Shown here: piece after piece, positions 5,983 through 14,622 of the stretch | Position numbering within the stretch: position 1 is the stretch's first letter | How the letters are laid out: each line of letters opens with the position of its first letter | Source: a virus | Length of the DNA: 62,355 nucleotides | IMG/VR virus record: IMGVR_UViG_3300035156_000134 | Span: 1 to 62,355 of that record | Strand: one strand, 5' to 3' | Program-made: the position numbers and the translations under genes | The notes under the pieces: generated by a model | Told to the model about the DNA's origin: nothing | What the model saw: the letters and a program-made list of their open reading frames with translations, nothing else | The model's database searches: none

Positions 5983-8112
5983 ATGGCAACACCGTCGAGT
6001 GCACGCAAGGTCAAGCGTGCGACCAAGAGTAGCGTCCCGAAAGGGAGCTCAGCCGAGACCAAGCTGGGCGTAGAGAAGCTGCTGACCTCAGGCCTGTCGA
6101 TGCAGGACGCTGTAGATCTAGGCATCGAGATGCTCTCGGGCTTTCAGACTGCAGCGCTGCATCCGAGCTTCGCCGCCAAGGCCAGCTTGAAGCTGAACTA
6201 CTACGACCTGTCGGGAGCCCCACTGAAGCCTAGGCCGAAGTGGCCGGACTTCTATCGGATCCGGTACCTCGAGGACGTGACCGATGAGGTCAGCTTCGAG
6301 GCAGCGACCGACAAGAAACCACTTCGCTACACCAACGAGCCCGAGGCCGGTGTTGCTGCCTACTTCCCGAAGATCGTGGATTGGTTCGAGCTAGCGGGCG
6401 ACCCGCACAAGCCCCTGATCATCACCGAGGGCGAGCTGAAGGCAGCCAAGGCCTGTAAGGAGGGCTTTGACTCCATCGGGCTCGGTGGCGTGTTCAACTT
6501 CAAGAGCGTGCGGAACGGGATCCCCTTCCTGCCCGAGCTCGAGGAGATCGACTGGGTCAAGCGGATCGTCTACATCTGCTATGACAGCGACTACCGCACG
6601 AACCCGAACGTTTGCATCGCCCTGAACCAGCTGGCTGAGGAGCTGGTGGAGCGGGGCGCTCTGGTCTACGCGCTGAGCCTGCCGGACATGCTGGACGACG
6701 GCAAGACGGGCCTGGACGACCTGCTCTGCAACGCGCCTGACGCCAACAACATGATGCGGGGCCTGCTCAGCGCTGCGGAGCCGATCGGGCTCGCTCGGCC
6801 GCTGTGGCAGCTGAACGACAAAGTCGTCTATGTCCGGGACCCTGGCCTCATCTTGGTTCGCAAGAGCCAGCAGAAGATGTCGCCCGAGGCGTTCAAGAGC
6901 CATGCGTTTGCAACCGTGAACTATACCGAGCAGCTGCTCAGGTCCGACGGCGAGATGAGCTACAAGAAGGTTGGCGCTGCGGGCCCGTGGATGAGCTGGC
7001 CGCTTCGGGCTGAGGTCACGCAGCTGCTCTACCTGCCGGGCGCTGAGAAGATGGTGCCGGACCAAGACGGGCTGGCCTTCAACATCTGGAAGGGCTGGGG
7101 CTGCGAGCCGATCAAAGGCGACATCGGCCCATGGAAGCAGCTGCTTGACCACCTGTTCGTCGGCGCTGACCCTGAGGACCGCAAGTGGTTCGAGCGGTGG
7201 TGCGCCTACCCGATCCAGAACCCAGGCGTGAAGCTCTTCAGCGCCTGCGTGTTCCACGGGACCAAGCACGGCACGGGCAAGTCCCTGGTCGGCTACATGC
7301 TTGGTCGCATCTACGGGAAGAACTTCGTCGAGATCAACAAGGACAATCTGACGGCGGGCAACTACGACTGGGCCGAGGCCAAGCAGTTCGTGCTCGGCGA
7401 TGAGGTGACCGGCTCTGCCAAGCGTGATGTGAACGACATGCTGAAGAAGCTGATCACGCAGGAGTCGTTCCGCATCAACATCAAGTACGTGCCGACCTTC
7501 GAGATCAAGGACGTCATCAACTACTTCTTCACCTCGAACCACCCGGACGCCTTCTTCATGGAGGACAACGAGCGCCGCTACTTCATCCACGAGATCAAGA
7601 CAGGTCCGCTCGACGATGCCTTCTACGAGATGTTCGATGAGTGGATGAAGCGGGGGCCAGGGCCGAGTGCCTTGTTCCACTACATGCTGAACCTCGATCT
7701 GGGCGACTTCAACCCACACGCGCCGGCTCGGAAGACGGTGGCTCGTCAGCGCATGATCGCCGACACCAAGTCAGACCTCGGCGAGTGGGTGCATCGGCTC
7801 CTGGCGGACCCGGACAGCATGCTGAAGCTCGGCCATGTCCACGCCGACCGGGATCTGTTCACGAACCGTGAACTGCTAGTCATGTATGATCCTGAGCAGC
7901 GGACGGGCACGACTGCCAACGGCCTCGGCCGAGAGCTCCGTCGGTCCGGCGTCACGCTCGCGTACGATGGCGGCGTGTTGCCGGGCAAAGACGGCTCGGA
8001 CCGCTACTACATCATCCGCAACCTCGACAAGTGGGTCGGCGCGAACCGCCAACAGTTGGTCAAGCACCTCGACGCAACGAAAAAAGTTCGCAGCACAAGC
8101 AAAAAGTTCTAA
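5983..8112 (+). CDS. primase-helicase (DUF3854 + DUF5906)
   Basis: The protein has 709 residues and probably primes and unwinds DNA at the fork. Residues about 130-250 contain a Toprim-like DUF3854 region (PLIITEGELKAAKA; later YICYDSD and GLDDLL). Residues about 410-530 form a DUF5906/D5-type helicase with Walker A GTKHGTGKS, Walker B QFVLGDE and a sensor-like FFTSNH. A winged C-terminal extension follows. ATG 5983 is used; the site upstream is weak, so coupling to the previous gene (4-base gap) is likely. It is encoded upstream of DNA polymerase A, replacing a T7 gp4-type enzyme. Confidence 0.85.
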   Translation: MATPSSARKVKRATKSSVPKGSSAETKLGVEKLLTSGLSMQDAVDLGIEMLSGFQTAALHPSFAAKASLKLNYYDLSGAPLKPRPKWPDFYRIRYLEDVTDEVSFEAATDKKPLRYTNEPEAGVAAYFPKIVDWFELAGDPHKPLIITEGELKAAKACKEGFDSIGLGGVFNFKSVRNGIPFLPELEEIDWVKRIVYICYDSDYRTNPNVCIALNQLAEELVERGALVYALSLPDMLDDGKTGLDDLLCNAPDANNMMRGLLSAAEPIGLARPLWQLNDKVVYVRDPGLILVRKSQQKMSPEAFKSHAFATVNYTEQLLRSDGEMSYKKVGAAGPWMSWPLRAEVTQLLYLPGAEKMVPDQDGLAFNIWKGWGCEPIKGDIGPWKQLLDHLFVGADPEDRKWFERWCAYPIQNPGVKLFSACVFHGTKHGTGKSLVGYMLGRIYGKNFVEINKDNLTAGNYDWAEAKQFVLGDEVTGSAKRDVNDMLKKLITQESFRINIKYVPTFEIKDVINYFFTSNHPDAFFMEDNERRYFIHEIKTGPLDDAFYEMFDEWMKRGPGPSALFHYMLNLDLGDFNPHAPARKTVARQRMIADTKSDLGEWVHRLLADPDSMLKLGHVHADRDLFTNRELLVMYDPEQRTGTTANGLGRELRRSGVTLAYDGGVLPGKDGSDRYYIIRNLDKWVGANRQQLVKHLDATKKVRSTSKKF

Positions 8113-8120
8113 ATTGGCTG

Positions 8121-8148
8121 TGTACATGCGGGCTCACGGTGATACGCA
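8121..8148 (+). promoter_or_regulatory. TGTACA-family promoter
   Basis: TGTACA (8121-8126), 16-base spacer, TACGCA (8143-8148), then CTGCTGAAGGAG. It drives the genes from 8218. Confidence 0.55.
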
Positions 8149-8217
8149 TGATCCTGCTGAAGGAGCGCCGACACGCTTAGTGCCCCTTCTGCTTTTTGAA
8201 ACACGAAGGAGGCCACC

Positions 8218-8421
8218 ATGGCAGACGAAGCAGAAAAGACCCAGAAGGCGATCGACAAGGCCGTGAAGACGGCCCGCAAGGAGCAGATGACCGCCGTGAC
8301 CGGGGCGATCAAGGACGCCAAGACGGCGGCCGCCGAGCTCGAGGACAAGGGCCAGAAGAAGGCCGTCTCGACCGCTCTGACCGACCTGATGCGTGCCGTC
8401 AAGGACGCGGTCGCCGAGTAA
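8218..8421 (+). CDS. small lysine/alanine-rich helical protein
   Basis: The protein has 67 residues, rich in Lys, Ala and Asp/Glu (KAIDKAVKTARKEQMTAVTG...). GAAGGAGG precedes the ATG. A short unbroken amphipathic helix pair; possibly DNA-associated or a capsid-lumen type protein, but composition alone cannot decide. It has its own promoter and is followed by a hairpin, so it may be made in large amounts. Confidence 0.65.
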   Translation: MADEAEKTQKAIDKAVKTARKEQMTAVTGAIKDAKTAAAELEDKGQKKAVSTALTDLMRAVKDAVAE

Positions 8422-8447
8422 ACCCAACAATGGGTTTGGACATTCAC

Positions 8448-8486
8448 AAACCGGACGCTTAGACTCACAAGGTCGGCGTCCGGTTT
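8448..8486 (+). terminator. hairpin, attenuator or terminator
   Basis: AAACCGGACGC (8448-8458) pairs perfectly with GCGTCCGGTTT (8476-8486); the following tract (CGTCTGG) is poor in U, so termination may be partial and allow read-through to 8506. Confidence 0.6.
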
Positions 8487-8505
8487 CGTCTGGAAGGAAG
8501 ATCAC

Positions 8506-8727
8506 ATGCGTGGTTACAAGATCACCCGCAAAGCGGGTACCGAGCACGGCGAAGCAGTCCGGTTCGGCGGCAGCCAGTCCGAGGCATCGGACCACAAGAA
8601 GGCGCTGCTGGTCGAGGCGGGTCTCCGCCCTCAGGCCGATGCGAACATGGTCACGGTCGATCAGATCGAGATCCCCACTGGCAAGGCGGAGCTCATCCCC
8701 TTCCTGAACGCTCTGGTCAGTGGCTGA
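8506..8727 (+). CDS. hypothetical phage protein
   Basis: The protein has 73 residues (MRGYKITRKAGTEHGEAVRF...). GGAAGGAAG precedes the ATG. Small alpha/beta composition. It overlaps the next GTG start by 8 bases. Function unknown. Confidence 0.65.
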   Translation: MRGYKITRKAGTEHGEAVRFGGSQSEASDHKKALLVEAGLRPQADANMVTVDQIEIPTGKAELIPFLNALVSG

Positions 8728-8974
8728 GCCTGGCGTATTCGTGGACGATGGCAACCGCGACTACTACCGCAACAGTGATACCGGCATCGAGTGCACCCAC
8801 GCCATACGGGCAGCACTTGGCCGCGAGGGCTACATCATGTGGCTTCGTGGCACTCAGATCAAGTATCTGTGGCGTGCCGGCATAAAGGACCAAGCGCATC
8901 CAGCTGAGTACGCTGTGAAGGTCGGTTGGTACGCTAACGAACTGGCTAGGGTCCTCGGCGACCCGAACGCTTAA
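8720..8974 (+). CDS. DUF3310 family protein
   Basis: The protein has 84 residues with a GTG start at 8720 inside the end of the previous gene. The pattern DYYRNSDTGIECTHAIRAAL, then RGTQIKYLWRAGIKD, then AVKVGWYANEL matches DUF3310, a small helical nucleotide-kinase-associated or SaV-like phage family. Biochemical role not established for the family. Confidence 0.75.
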   Translation: MAEPGVFVDDGNRDYYRNSDTGIECTHAIRAALGREGYIMWLRGTQIKYLWRAGIKDQAHPAEYAVKVGWYANELARVLGDPNA

Positions 8975-8986
8975 GGGAGACGGACG

Positions 8987-9319
8987 GTGAGCCTAGAAGC
9001 GATGGGGTTGGGCCCTGATGCAGACGAGGACGCCGTCCGTTCCAAATTCAAAGAGCTCGCCATGCAGGTCCACCCGGACCGCGGCGGCTCAGCCGAACAA
9101 TTCCAAGCAGCTGTGGACCAACGGGACAAAGCGCTCCAAGAGGTCCGGCTCGGTCAGACTCTGGCCCATAACCGATCAGCACTGTTCAAACTTCGCGAAG
9201 CACTCCGAGGCACCAAGTGCCCACGCTGCGAAGGATCAGGCGAACGAATGAAGGTGGCCAGCGGGTTCCGTAGCATGCGGTTCGTCTGCCCCATGTGCAA
9301 AGGGAAGGGAACACTATGA
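8987..9319 (+). CDS. J-domain protein with DnaJ-type zinc finger
   Basis: The protein has 110 residues with a GTG start preceded by AAGGGAG. Residues 1-50 form a truncated J domain with the HPD motif (AMQVHPDRGG), needed to stimulate Hsp70/DnaK ATPase. The C-terminus carries CPRCEGSG and CPMCKGKG, the paired CxxCxGxG motifs of DnaJ. So it combines both recruiting and zinc modules in a miniature. It overlaps the ligase start (ATGA). It probably recruits host DnaK to replication or assembly complexes (inference). Confidence 0.8.
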   Translation: MSLEAMGLGPDADEDAVRSKFKELAMQVHPDRGGSAEQFQAAVDQRDKALQEVRLGQTLAHNRSALFKLREALRGTKCPRCEGSGERMKVASGFRSMRFVCPMCKGKGTL

Positions 9320-10245
9320 AGCCGACGCTCGCAGCCGATGTGGAGGACTTCACTAAGCTGAGGTATCCGCTTTACGGGTCCTTCAAGGTCGACGGTGTCC
9401 GAGGCCTCATGCCTGATCGGCACCTCCTGCCTCGCAGCCTGAAGGAGTTCGGCAACGAGCCCACCATCAGGTGGTTCGATGGATGGGCTGAGAGCCTCCA
9501 GGGCATGGACGGCGAGCTGACCCTAGGTGCTGATCCGGCTCCGAAGGGTGTGCGCCTGTGCCACGCCACCAGCTCGGCTCTGAGCACCCACGACACGCCG
9601 GCTGAGATCCATTGGTGGATCTTCGACCTGTGTGGCGATCGCTTCGAGGACCTGCCCTTCTCGCAACGGCGAGGCCTGTTGATCGATCGGTTCAGACGGA
9701 TGGGAGCTGCCACCCAGAAGAAGCTCCGGGTGCACCTGCTCGAGCAGCGCCTGATCCGGACGCCTGAAGAAGCTGTGGACTTCGTGGCCGAAGCCTTGGC
9801 CCTAGGGTATGAAGGTGCCGTGTTCAAGGACCCGACTCTGCCGTACAAGAATGGCCGGTCCACGCTCCGCAGCCAGCATCTGTTGCGGGCCAAGCCTACG
9901 GCCAGCTGTGAGGCCAAGATCCTGGGCTTCATCGAGGAGATGAAGAACAACAATGAGGCCACCATCAACAAGCTCGGCGGCAAGACCCGCAGCAGCCACA
10001 AGGCCAACAAGACGGGCACTGACACGCTCGGCGCTTTGATGGTCGAGATCCTGAACGGCCCTTTCAAGGGTGTGTCCGTGAAGGTTGGGACCGGTTGGAC
10101 CGATGCCGAGGCGTCCTGGATCTGGGCGAACAAGACGAAGCTGTCTACGGCCATCGTCAAGATGAAATACTTCCCACTCGGCTGCAAGGACAAGCCGAGG
10201 CACCCTGTCTGGGATAGCTTCCGCGAGAAGTTCGACGTGTCCTGA
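9316..10245 (+). CDS. ATP-dependent DNA ligase
   Basis: The protein has 309 residues, close to but shorter than T7 ligase. Motif I is FKVDGVRG with nucleophile Lys24. MDGEL (motif III), WWIFDL (IIIa), EGAVFKDP (IV) and LLRAKPT (V) follow in order. The C-terminal OB-fold segment VSVKVGTGWTDAE is present. It seals nicks during lagging-strand synthesis and recombination. Start at 9316 overlaps the J-protein stop. Confidence 0.9.
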   Translation: MKPTLAADVEDFTKLRYPLYGSFKVDGVRGLMPDRHLLPRSLKEFGNEPTIRWFDGWAESLQGMDGELTLGADPAPKGVRLCHATSSALSTHDTPAEIHWWIFDLCGDRFEDLPFSQRRGLLIDRFRRMGAATQKKLRVHLLEQRLIRTPEEAVDFVAEALALGYEGAVFKDPTLPYKNGRSTLRSQHLLRAKPTASCEAKILGFIEEMKNNNEATINKLGGKTRSSHKANKTGTDTLGALMVEILNGPFKGVSVKVGTGWTDAEASWIWANKTKLSTAIVKMKYFPLGCKDKPRHPVWDSFREKFDVS

Positions 10246-10257
10246 AGGAGATGAGCC

Positions 10258-10389
10258 ATGTTTAGTTGGTTAAAGTTCCTCGTGCCGAAGCGGAAACGGT
10301 ATCGCTATCGGGACGCCATCACCGGCAAGTTGGTCAGCAAGACCTATGCTGAGGAGAACCCTGACACCACCGTCCGAGAGCGGAAATAG
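10258..10389 (+). CDS. 43-residue basic small protein
   Basis: The protein begins MFSWLKFLVPKRKRYRYRD and has 43 residues. GAAGGAG lies 8 bases before the ATG. An N-terminal hydrophobic/amphipathic helix is followed by a strongly basic patch (KRKRYRYR), compatible with membrane-surface or nucleic-acid binding. No family recognised. Confidence 0.6.
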   Translation: MFSWLKFLVPKRKRYRYRDAITGKLVSKTYAEENPDTTVRERK

Positions 10390-10411
10390 CTCAAATAAGT
10401 GAAATTAGCTG

Positions 10412-10440
10412 TTTACAACATGGGGGAGCTGGGTTAGACC
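10412..10440 (+). promoter_or_regulatory. TTTACA variant of the promoter family
   Basis: TTTACA (10412-10417), 17-base spacer, TAGACC (10435-10440). Upstream AAATAAGTGAAATTAG matches the A-rich element; CTGCTGAAGGAA follows. It drives genes from 10473 through the replication block. Confidence 0.65.
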
Positions 10441-10472
10441 TGGTTCCCTCATCTGCTGAAGGAATGTGAGAC

Positions 10473-10886
10473 ATGCCGACCAACCCTGCCGCGGCCAAGA
10501 AGCCCGCGTTCAAGATCCCCAAGAAGATCGCCGACTGCGCCGACCGACTGTACGAGCTCAAGGCTCAGATGTCGGCCGTCGCCAAGACCCTCGAGGCCTT
10601 GGACAAGGAGCGCAAGGCGATCCAGGAGTACGTGATCAACGAGCTCCCGAAGTCGAATGCCACGGGCATCAGCGGCAAGACCGCCAACGTCCGGTCGGTC
10701 ACGGCCGTCATCCCGCAGGTCGAGGACTGGGACAAGTTCTACGAGTTCGTCCGCAAGTCCAAGCGGACCGATTTGCTGCAGCGTCGCGTCTCGGACGGGG
10801 CGATCCAGGAGCTGTGGGATACCAACAAGGTCGTGCCCGGCGTGAAGCAATTCACCGTCGTCAAGCTCAGCCTCACCAAGGTCTAA
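10473..10886 (+). CDS. conserved phage hypothetical protein of replication block
   Basis: The protein has 137 residues. A lysine-rich start is followed by a coiled-coil-like helix (DRLYELKAQMSAVAKTLEAL), then NELPKSNATGISGKTANV, then DWDKFYEFVRK, DLLQRRVSDGAIQELW and VVPGVKQFT. This pattern is conserved in many phage replication modules next to putative ssDNA-binding genes. It probably acts with the 10902 protein. No biochemical function is known. Confidence 0.7.
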   Translation: MPTNPAAAKKPAFKIPKKIADCADRLYELKAQMSAVAKTLEALDKERKAIQEYVINELPKSNATGISGKTANVRSVTAVIPQVEDWDKFYEFVRKSKRTDLLQRRVSDGAIQELWDTNKVVPGVKQFTVVKLSLTKV

Positions 10887-10901
10887 GGAGGACCAATTAC
10901 T

Positions 10902-11798
10902 ATGGCACGTGCACCTGCAGCTGGCGCTAAGCCGCCGGCGAAGATCAAGAACGAGTCCACTGCGCTTGTGAACTACGAGCAGCAGATGGAGGCCCAGGCC
11001 GAGAAGGCCACCAACCAAGAAAAGGGCGGCGGCTTCGGCAAGTCGTTCTCGTTCAAGGGCGGCATCCTCTCGTTCGATGGGGCTCCAATCAAGGGCAACC
11101 AGATCCCGGTCTTGGTGGCCGGCTCGATGATCGAGAAGGCGCTCTATGAAGGTCGGTATGACCCGAACAACATCGAGCCGCCAGTCTGCTTCGCCTTCAG
11201 TGACGACGTCGACACGCTCGCTCCGAACCCGGAGGACGTGGCAGACCTGAAGAACGACGACTGCGAGACCTGCCCATTCAATCAGTGGGGCTCGGCTGAC
11301 GTCGGCCGCGGCAAGGCGTGCAAGGACATCCGCCGCCTCGCCCTCATCCCGGCCGGCACAATCGCCAAGAACGGTGATATAGAAATGGTCGACGATGTCA
11401 AGACGATCCAGAAGGCCGAGTTCGGCTACGCCAAGCTGCCGCCGACTAGCCTCAACGCCTGGGCTTCGTTTGTCCGCGGTGTGGCCTCGACGCTGAAGCG
11501 GCCGCCTCACGGCGTGTTCGCCATGATGTCGGTCGAGCCAGATGACACCAACCAGTTCAAGGTGACCTTCGAGGCCCTGGACATGGTACCATCGAAGCTG
11601 CTGCCGGCGATCATGCCTCGGCACGAAGAAGCCATGAAGGAGCTGGTCCGGCCGTACACGTACCCGACCGAAGAGCAGAAGGCTGACCGTGCCAAGCAGG
11701 CCAAGAAGGGTGCGCGTGGCACGCCTGCTGGTCGGCCAGGGACTGGCACCCGAGGCGTAGCAGCCAAGAAGCCAGCGACTGCTCGCAGGAAATACTGA
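10902..11798 (+). CDS. putative DNA-binding replication protein with Cys cluster
   Basis: The protein has 298 residues. AAGGAGG lies 10 bases upstream of ATG 10902. A flexible Ala/Pro/Lys-rich start precedes a core with DDCETCPFNQWGS followed by GRGKACKD, a C-x2-C-x13-C pattern that may hold zinc. The tail (after residue 260) is Gly/Lys/Ala-rich and basic. Its place between a conserved helical protein and the polymerase suggests single-stranded DNA binding or recombination mediation; this is inference, not homology I can prove. Confidence 0.6.
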   Translation: MARAPAAGAKPPAKIKNESTALVNYEQQMEAQAEKATNQEKGGGFGKSFSFKGGILSFDGAPIKGNQIPVLVAGSMIEKALYEGRYDPNNIEPPVCFAFSDDVDTLAPNPEDVADLKNDDCETCPFNQWGSADVGRGKACKDIRRLALIPAGTIAKNGDIEMVDDVKTIQKAEFGYAKLPPTSLNAWASFVRGVASTLKRPPHGVFAMMSVEPDDTNQFKVTFEALDMVPSKLLPAIMPRHEEAMKELVRPYTYPTEEQKADRAKQAKKGARGTPAGRPGTGTRGVAAKKPATARRKY

Positions 11799-11900
11799 GG
11801 GACTTTAGACCCTTAGCTAGGGCAGGTGGGAACTCGGCATTCGGACTCAACAACCACCCGCAGAGATTGCATCTGCCCGTTTATTTAGAAGGAAGCTCAG

Positions 11901-12137
11901 ATGGCGAAGAACAAGAAGGTCGACCCGCTCGAGAGCTGGCACGTGCTGCAGGCTGAGATCCACAAGCTCTCCGAGAAGGAGTGTCAGGACCTCATCGACC
12001 TGGAGCTGAGCGGCAAGAAGCGCCGAAACATGGTGCTCCGCCTGTATATGAAGATGAACAAGCTCCGGAATATCCGCGAGCGTGCCGTCCTGACGAAGCA
12101 GACGGTCTTGGTCCGCGTCGGGCGGCCGGCGCTGTGA
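11901..12137 (+). CDS. small basic helical protein
   Basis: The protein has 78 residues (MAKNKKVDPLESWHVLQAEI...). GAAGGAAG precedes the ATG. Basic and helical (SGKKRRNMVLRLYMKMNKLRN). Likely nucleic-acid binding by composition. It overlaps the next GTG (GTGA). Confidence 0.65.
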   Translation: MAKNKKVDPLESWHVLQAEIHKLSEKECQDLIDLELSGKKRRNMVLRLYMKMNKLRNIRERAVLTKQTVLVRVGRPAL

Positions 12138-12346
12138 GCTCGCTGATCATTGCCCTGAAGATTGTCGTGATCTTGGCCGCTGCTGTTCTCGCCAAAGGAG
12201 GCCTTGCGACTGCGATCGACTCCCCGGGCGATTACCAACGGGGACTGATCAGCAACAAGGCGCAGGTGAAGTTCAATATAGCCGCCGGCATCATTTTGTG
12301 CGTTATTTGCACCTGGATCGCCGTAGCTCTGGTTCGGAGTTTCTAA
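12134..12346 (+). CDS. two-span membrane protein
   Basis: The protein has 70 residues. The GTG at 12134 overlaps the stop of the previous gene. Two membrane segments, SSLIIALKIVVILAAAVLA and FNIAAGIILCVICTWIAVAL, flank a polar loop (DSPGDYQRGLISNKAQ). A longer frame from 11981 is the shadow of the upstream gene. Function unknown. Confidence 0.65.
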   Translation: MSSLIIALKIVVILAAAVLAKGGLATAIDSPGDYQRGLISNKAQVKFNIAAGIILCVICTWIAVALVRSF

Positions 12347-12347
12347 G

Positions 12348-14387
12348 ATGGCTCGGCGTCCGACAATGCCGAAGCCGACCACAGTCGACTTTGAGACCAA
12401 AGGGATTGAGGGTCGGCCCGACTACCCACCTGAGCCCGTGGGTGTGTCGATCAAGGAGTTCGGAAAAAAGGCTCGGTACTGGTCGTGGGGCCACCTGGCG
12501 GGTGGCAACAACTGCTCCAAGGCCGAGGCGGCCAACGCGCTGAAGAAGGTGTGGGCCAAGCGGCAGACCGTCCCGATCCTCTTCCAGAATGCCAAGTTCG
12601 ACGTCGACGTGTGCGAGGTCCACTTCGAGCTGCCGGTCCCGGCCTGGCACGACATTCATGACTCGATGTTCCTGATCTACCTGGAGGATCCACGGCGGCC
12701 CACGTTCGCGTTGAAGCCGAGCGCTGAGTTCTACCTAGACATGCCGCCCGAGGAACAGGACGCGGTCAGGGACTGGCTGCTGGAGAAGGAGCACAAGCTC
12801 TGGGTCGAGAGCCACCTCGGGATCGATCCGAAGACCGGCAAGCGGGAGACCGTTAAGCCGAGTACTTTCGGCAAGTTCATCGCCTACGCGCCTGGAAACG
12901 TGGTTGGCCCGTATGCCAACGGCGACTGCGTGCGGACTGAGAAGCTGTTCGTCAAGCTGTGGACCCGGGCCGCTGAGCGGGGCATGCTGGAGGCCTATGA
13001 CCGTGAGCGCCGCCTGATGCCCCACCTGCTCACGTCAGAGCGAGAAGGTGTCAGGCTGAACATGGCCCAGCTCCGGAAGGACTCGCTCGCCTACGAGGAC
13101 GTGCTGACCAAGATCGATGCGCAGATCCGGAAGATGACCAAGTCGCCGAGCCTGAACATCGACTCCGGTCAGGAGTTGGCGCACGCCATGATCAAGTCGA
13201 ACATGGCCGATGAGGGCCAGCTCGGCTACACCAAGGACGGCAAGGTCCAGACCAACAAGGCGGCGATTCAGGCCGGCGTCACGAACCCGGACATGCGGGC
13301 GCTGCTGTCGTACCGAGCGCCACTGGCGACCTGCCTCAAGACCTTCATGCGGCCGTGGCTCCGGACGGGTGAGCGGTCAGATGGGATCTTGTTCACCAAC
13401 TGGAACCAGGTCAAGCAGGGCGACGGCAAGAACGTGGTGGGCACCTCGACGGGCCGACTCAGCTCCACGCCGAACTTCCAGAACATTCCGAACGAGTTTC
13501 CTGAGCTGATCCAGCTGCTAGGCTTCCTCGTCAGCCAGAAGCCCACGCCTAAGCAGATCGCTGCGGCGGGCGCCAAGCTGAAGGCGCTCGAGATCAAGCT
13601 CAAGGTGCCGAAGGGGCTACCGCAGCTGCCGAAGGTACGTGGCTACATCATCCCGTACAATCCGGGCGAGATCCTGCTCGACCGAGATTACTCGCAGCAG
13701 GAGGTCCGCATCCTGGGCCACTACGAGGATGGGCCACTCAAGGAGCAGTACCTCGCCGACATCTGGATGGACTTCCACGATCGGACCCGGCAGCTCATCT
13801 TCGAGATGCTCGGTGTGCTCTATGATCGGAGGCCGGTCAAGAACACCAACTTCGGCATCATTTACGGGCAGGGCTCAACCAGCCTGGCCATCAAGAACGA
13901 TATCACACCGCAGGAGTCGAAGGACCTGCTCAACGCCATTCTGACCGTGTTCCCAGGGATCAAAGAGATCAACGAGGACATGAAGGAACGGGCGGCGAAT
14001 GAGGAGCCGATCCGGACGTGGGGCGGAAGGGAGTATTACTGCGAGCCAGCCGCATACTCCGAGAAATACAAGCGGGTGATGTCGTTCGAGTACAAGCTCA
14101 TCAACCTGCTGGTGCAAGGGTCGGCAGCGGACGCCACCAAGGAGGCCGCCATCCGGTGGTGCGAGGCGAAGCGGCCAGAGACCCGGTTCCATCTGAACAT
14201 TCACGATCAGCTGACTGGGTCCACGCCGCTGAAGCTCCTGCACCCGGAGATGAAGGTGATGCGGGAGTGCATGGAGGGGCTGGACTTTGATATCCCGCTC
14301 CTGACCGAGGGCAAATGCTCGACCAAGAATATGAATGCGTTGGAGGTCTACGACAAGGCCGGCGTCATCTACTACAAGGACAAGTGA
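12348..14387 (+). CDS. family A DNA polymerase with 3'-5' exonuclease
   Basis: The protein has 679 residues, the size of T7 DNA polymerase. The N-terminal DEDD exonuclease shows VDFETKG (motif I). Polymerase motif A is LLDRDYSQQEVRIL, motif B is RRPVKNTNFGIIYG (Phe at the sugar-discriminating position) and motif C is LNIHDQLTG, with Gln in place of the usual Glu after the catalytic Asp. It is the replicative polymerase, transcribed with the primase-helicase and nuclease genes. GGAG lies 9 bases before the ATG at 12348. Confidence 0.92.
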   Translation: MARRPTMPKPTTVDFETKGIEGRPDYPPEPVGVSIKEFGKKARYWSWGHLAGGNNCSKAEAANALKKVWAKRQTVPILFQNAKFDVDVCEVHFELPVPAWHDIHDSMFLIYLEDPRRPTFALKPSAEFYLDMPPEEQDAVRDWLLEKEHKLWVESHLGIDPKTGKRETVKPSTFGKFIAYAPGNVVGPYANGDCVRTEKLFVKLWTRAAERGMLEAYDRERRLMPHLLTSEREGVRLNMAQLRKDSLAYEDVLTKIDAQIRKMTKSPSLNIDSGQELAHAMIKSNMADEGQLGYTKDGKVQTNKAAIQAGVTNPDMRALLSYRAPLATCLKTFMRPWLRTGERSDGILFTNWNQVKQGDGKNVVGTSTGRLSSTPNFQNIPNEFPELIQLLGFLVSQKPTPKQIAAAGAKLKALEIKLKVPKGLPQLPKVRGYIIPYNPGEILLDRDYSQQEVRILGHYEDGPLKEQYLADIWMDFHDRTRQLIFEMLGVLYDRRPVKNTNFGIIYGQGSTSLAIKNDITPQESKDLLNAILTVFPGIKEINEDMKERAANEEPIRTWGGREYYCEPAAYSEKYKRVMSFEYKLINLLVQGSAADATKEAAIRWCEAKRPETRFHLNIHDQLTGSTPLKLLHPEMKVMRECMEGLDFDIPLLTEGKCSTKNMNALEVYDKAGVIYYKDK

Positions 14388-14388
14388 T

Positions 14389-14622
14389 ATGAATGCTGAG
14401 GAGCTTGAGGCTGAGGGCAAACGCCTTGTCAATCAGTTCGAGAAAGACTTCGAAGGTGTTATCAGGCCGTTCTACACGGCCATGAAGATCTACGCCGAAA
14501 ACGTCGACAAGGCTCCGATATCGGATCAGATGAAGGTGGCGCTTCTAAAGATCACGATGCAGGGCCTTGAGCAGCTCGGCAACATCGCCGACCGTGTCGC
14601 TGCAGAAGAAGGAATTGCATAA
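14389..14622 (+). CDS. small acidic helical protein
   Basis: The protein has 77 residues starting MNAEELEAEGKRLVNQF. All-helical and acidic. It begins one base after the polymerase stop and its TAA overlaps the next ATG, so it is coupled to both neighbours. A polymerase- or nuclease-associated role is possible from position only. Confidence 0.65.
   Translation: MNAEELEAEGKRLVNQFEKDFEGVIRPFYTAMKIYAENVDKAPISDQMKVALLKITMQGLEQLGNIADRVAAEEGIA

Noticed and set aside
6391-7719. 442-residue minus-strand open frame opposite the primase-helicase
   Set aside because: It is the GC-rich antisense shadow of a gene with clear Walker motifs; its composition (Leu/Val/Arg/His-rich) shows no domain.
10449-11624. 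391-residue minus-strand open frame
   Set aside because: Antisense to two supported genes with ribosome sites and conserved patterns; no motif recognised.
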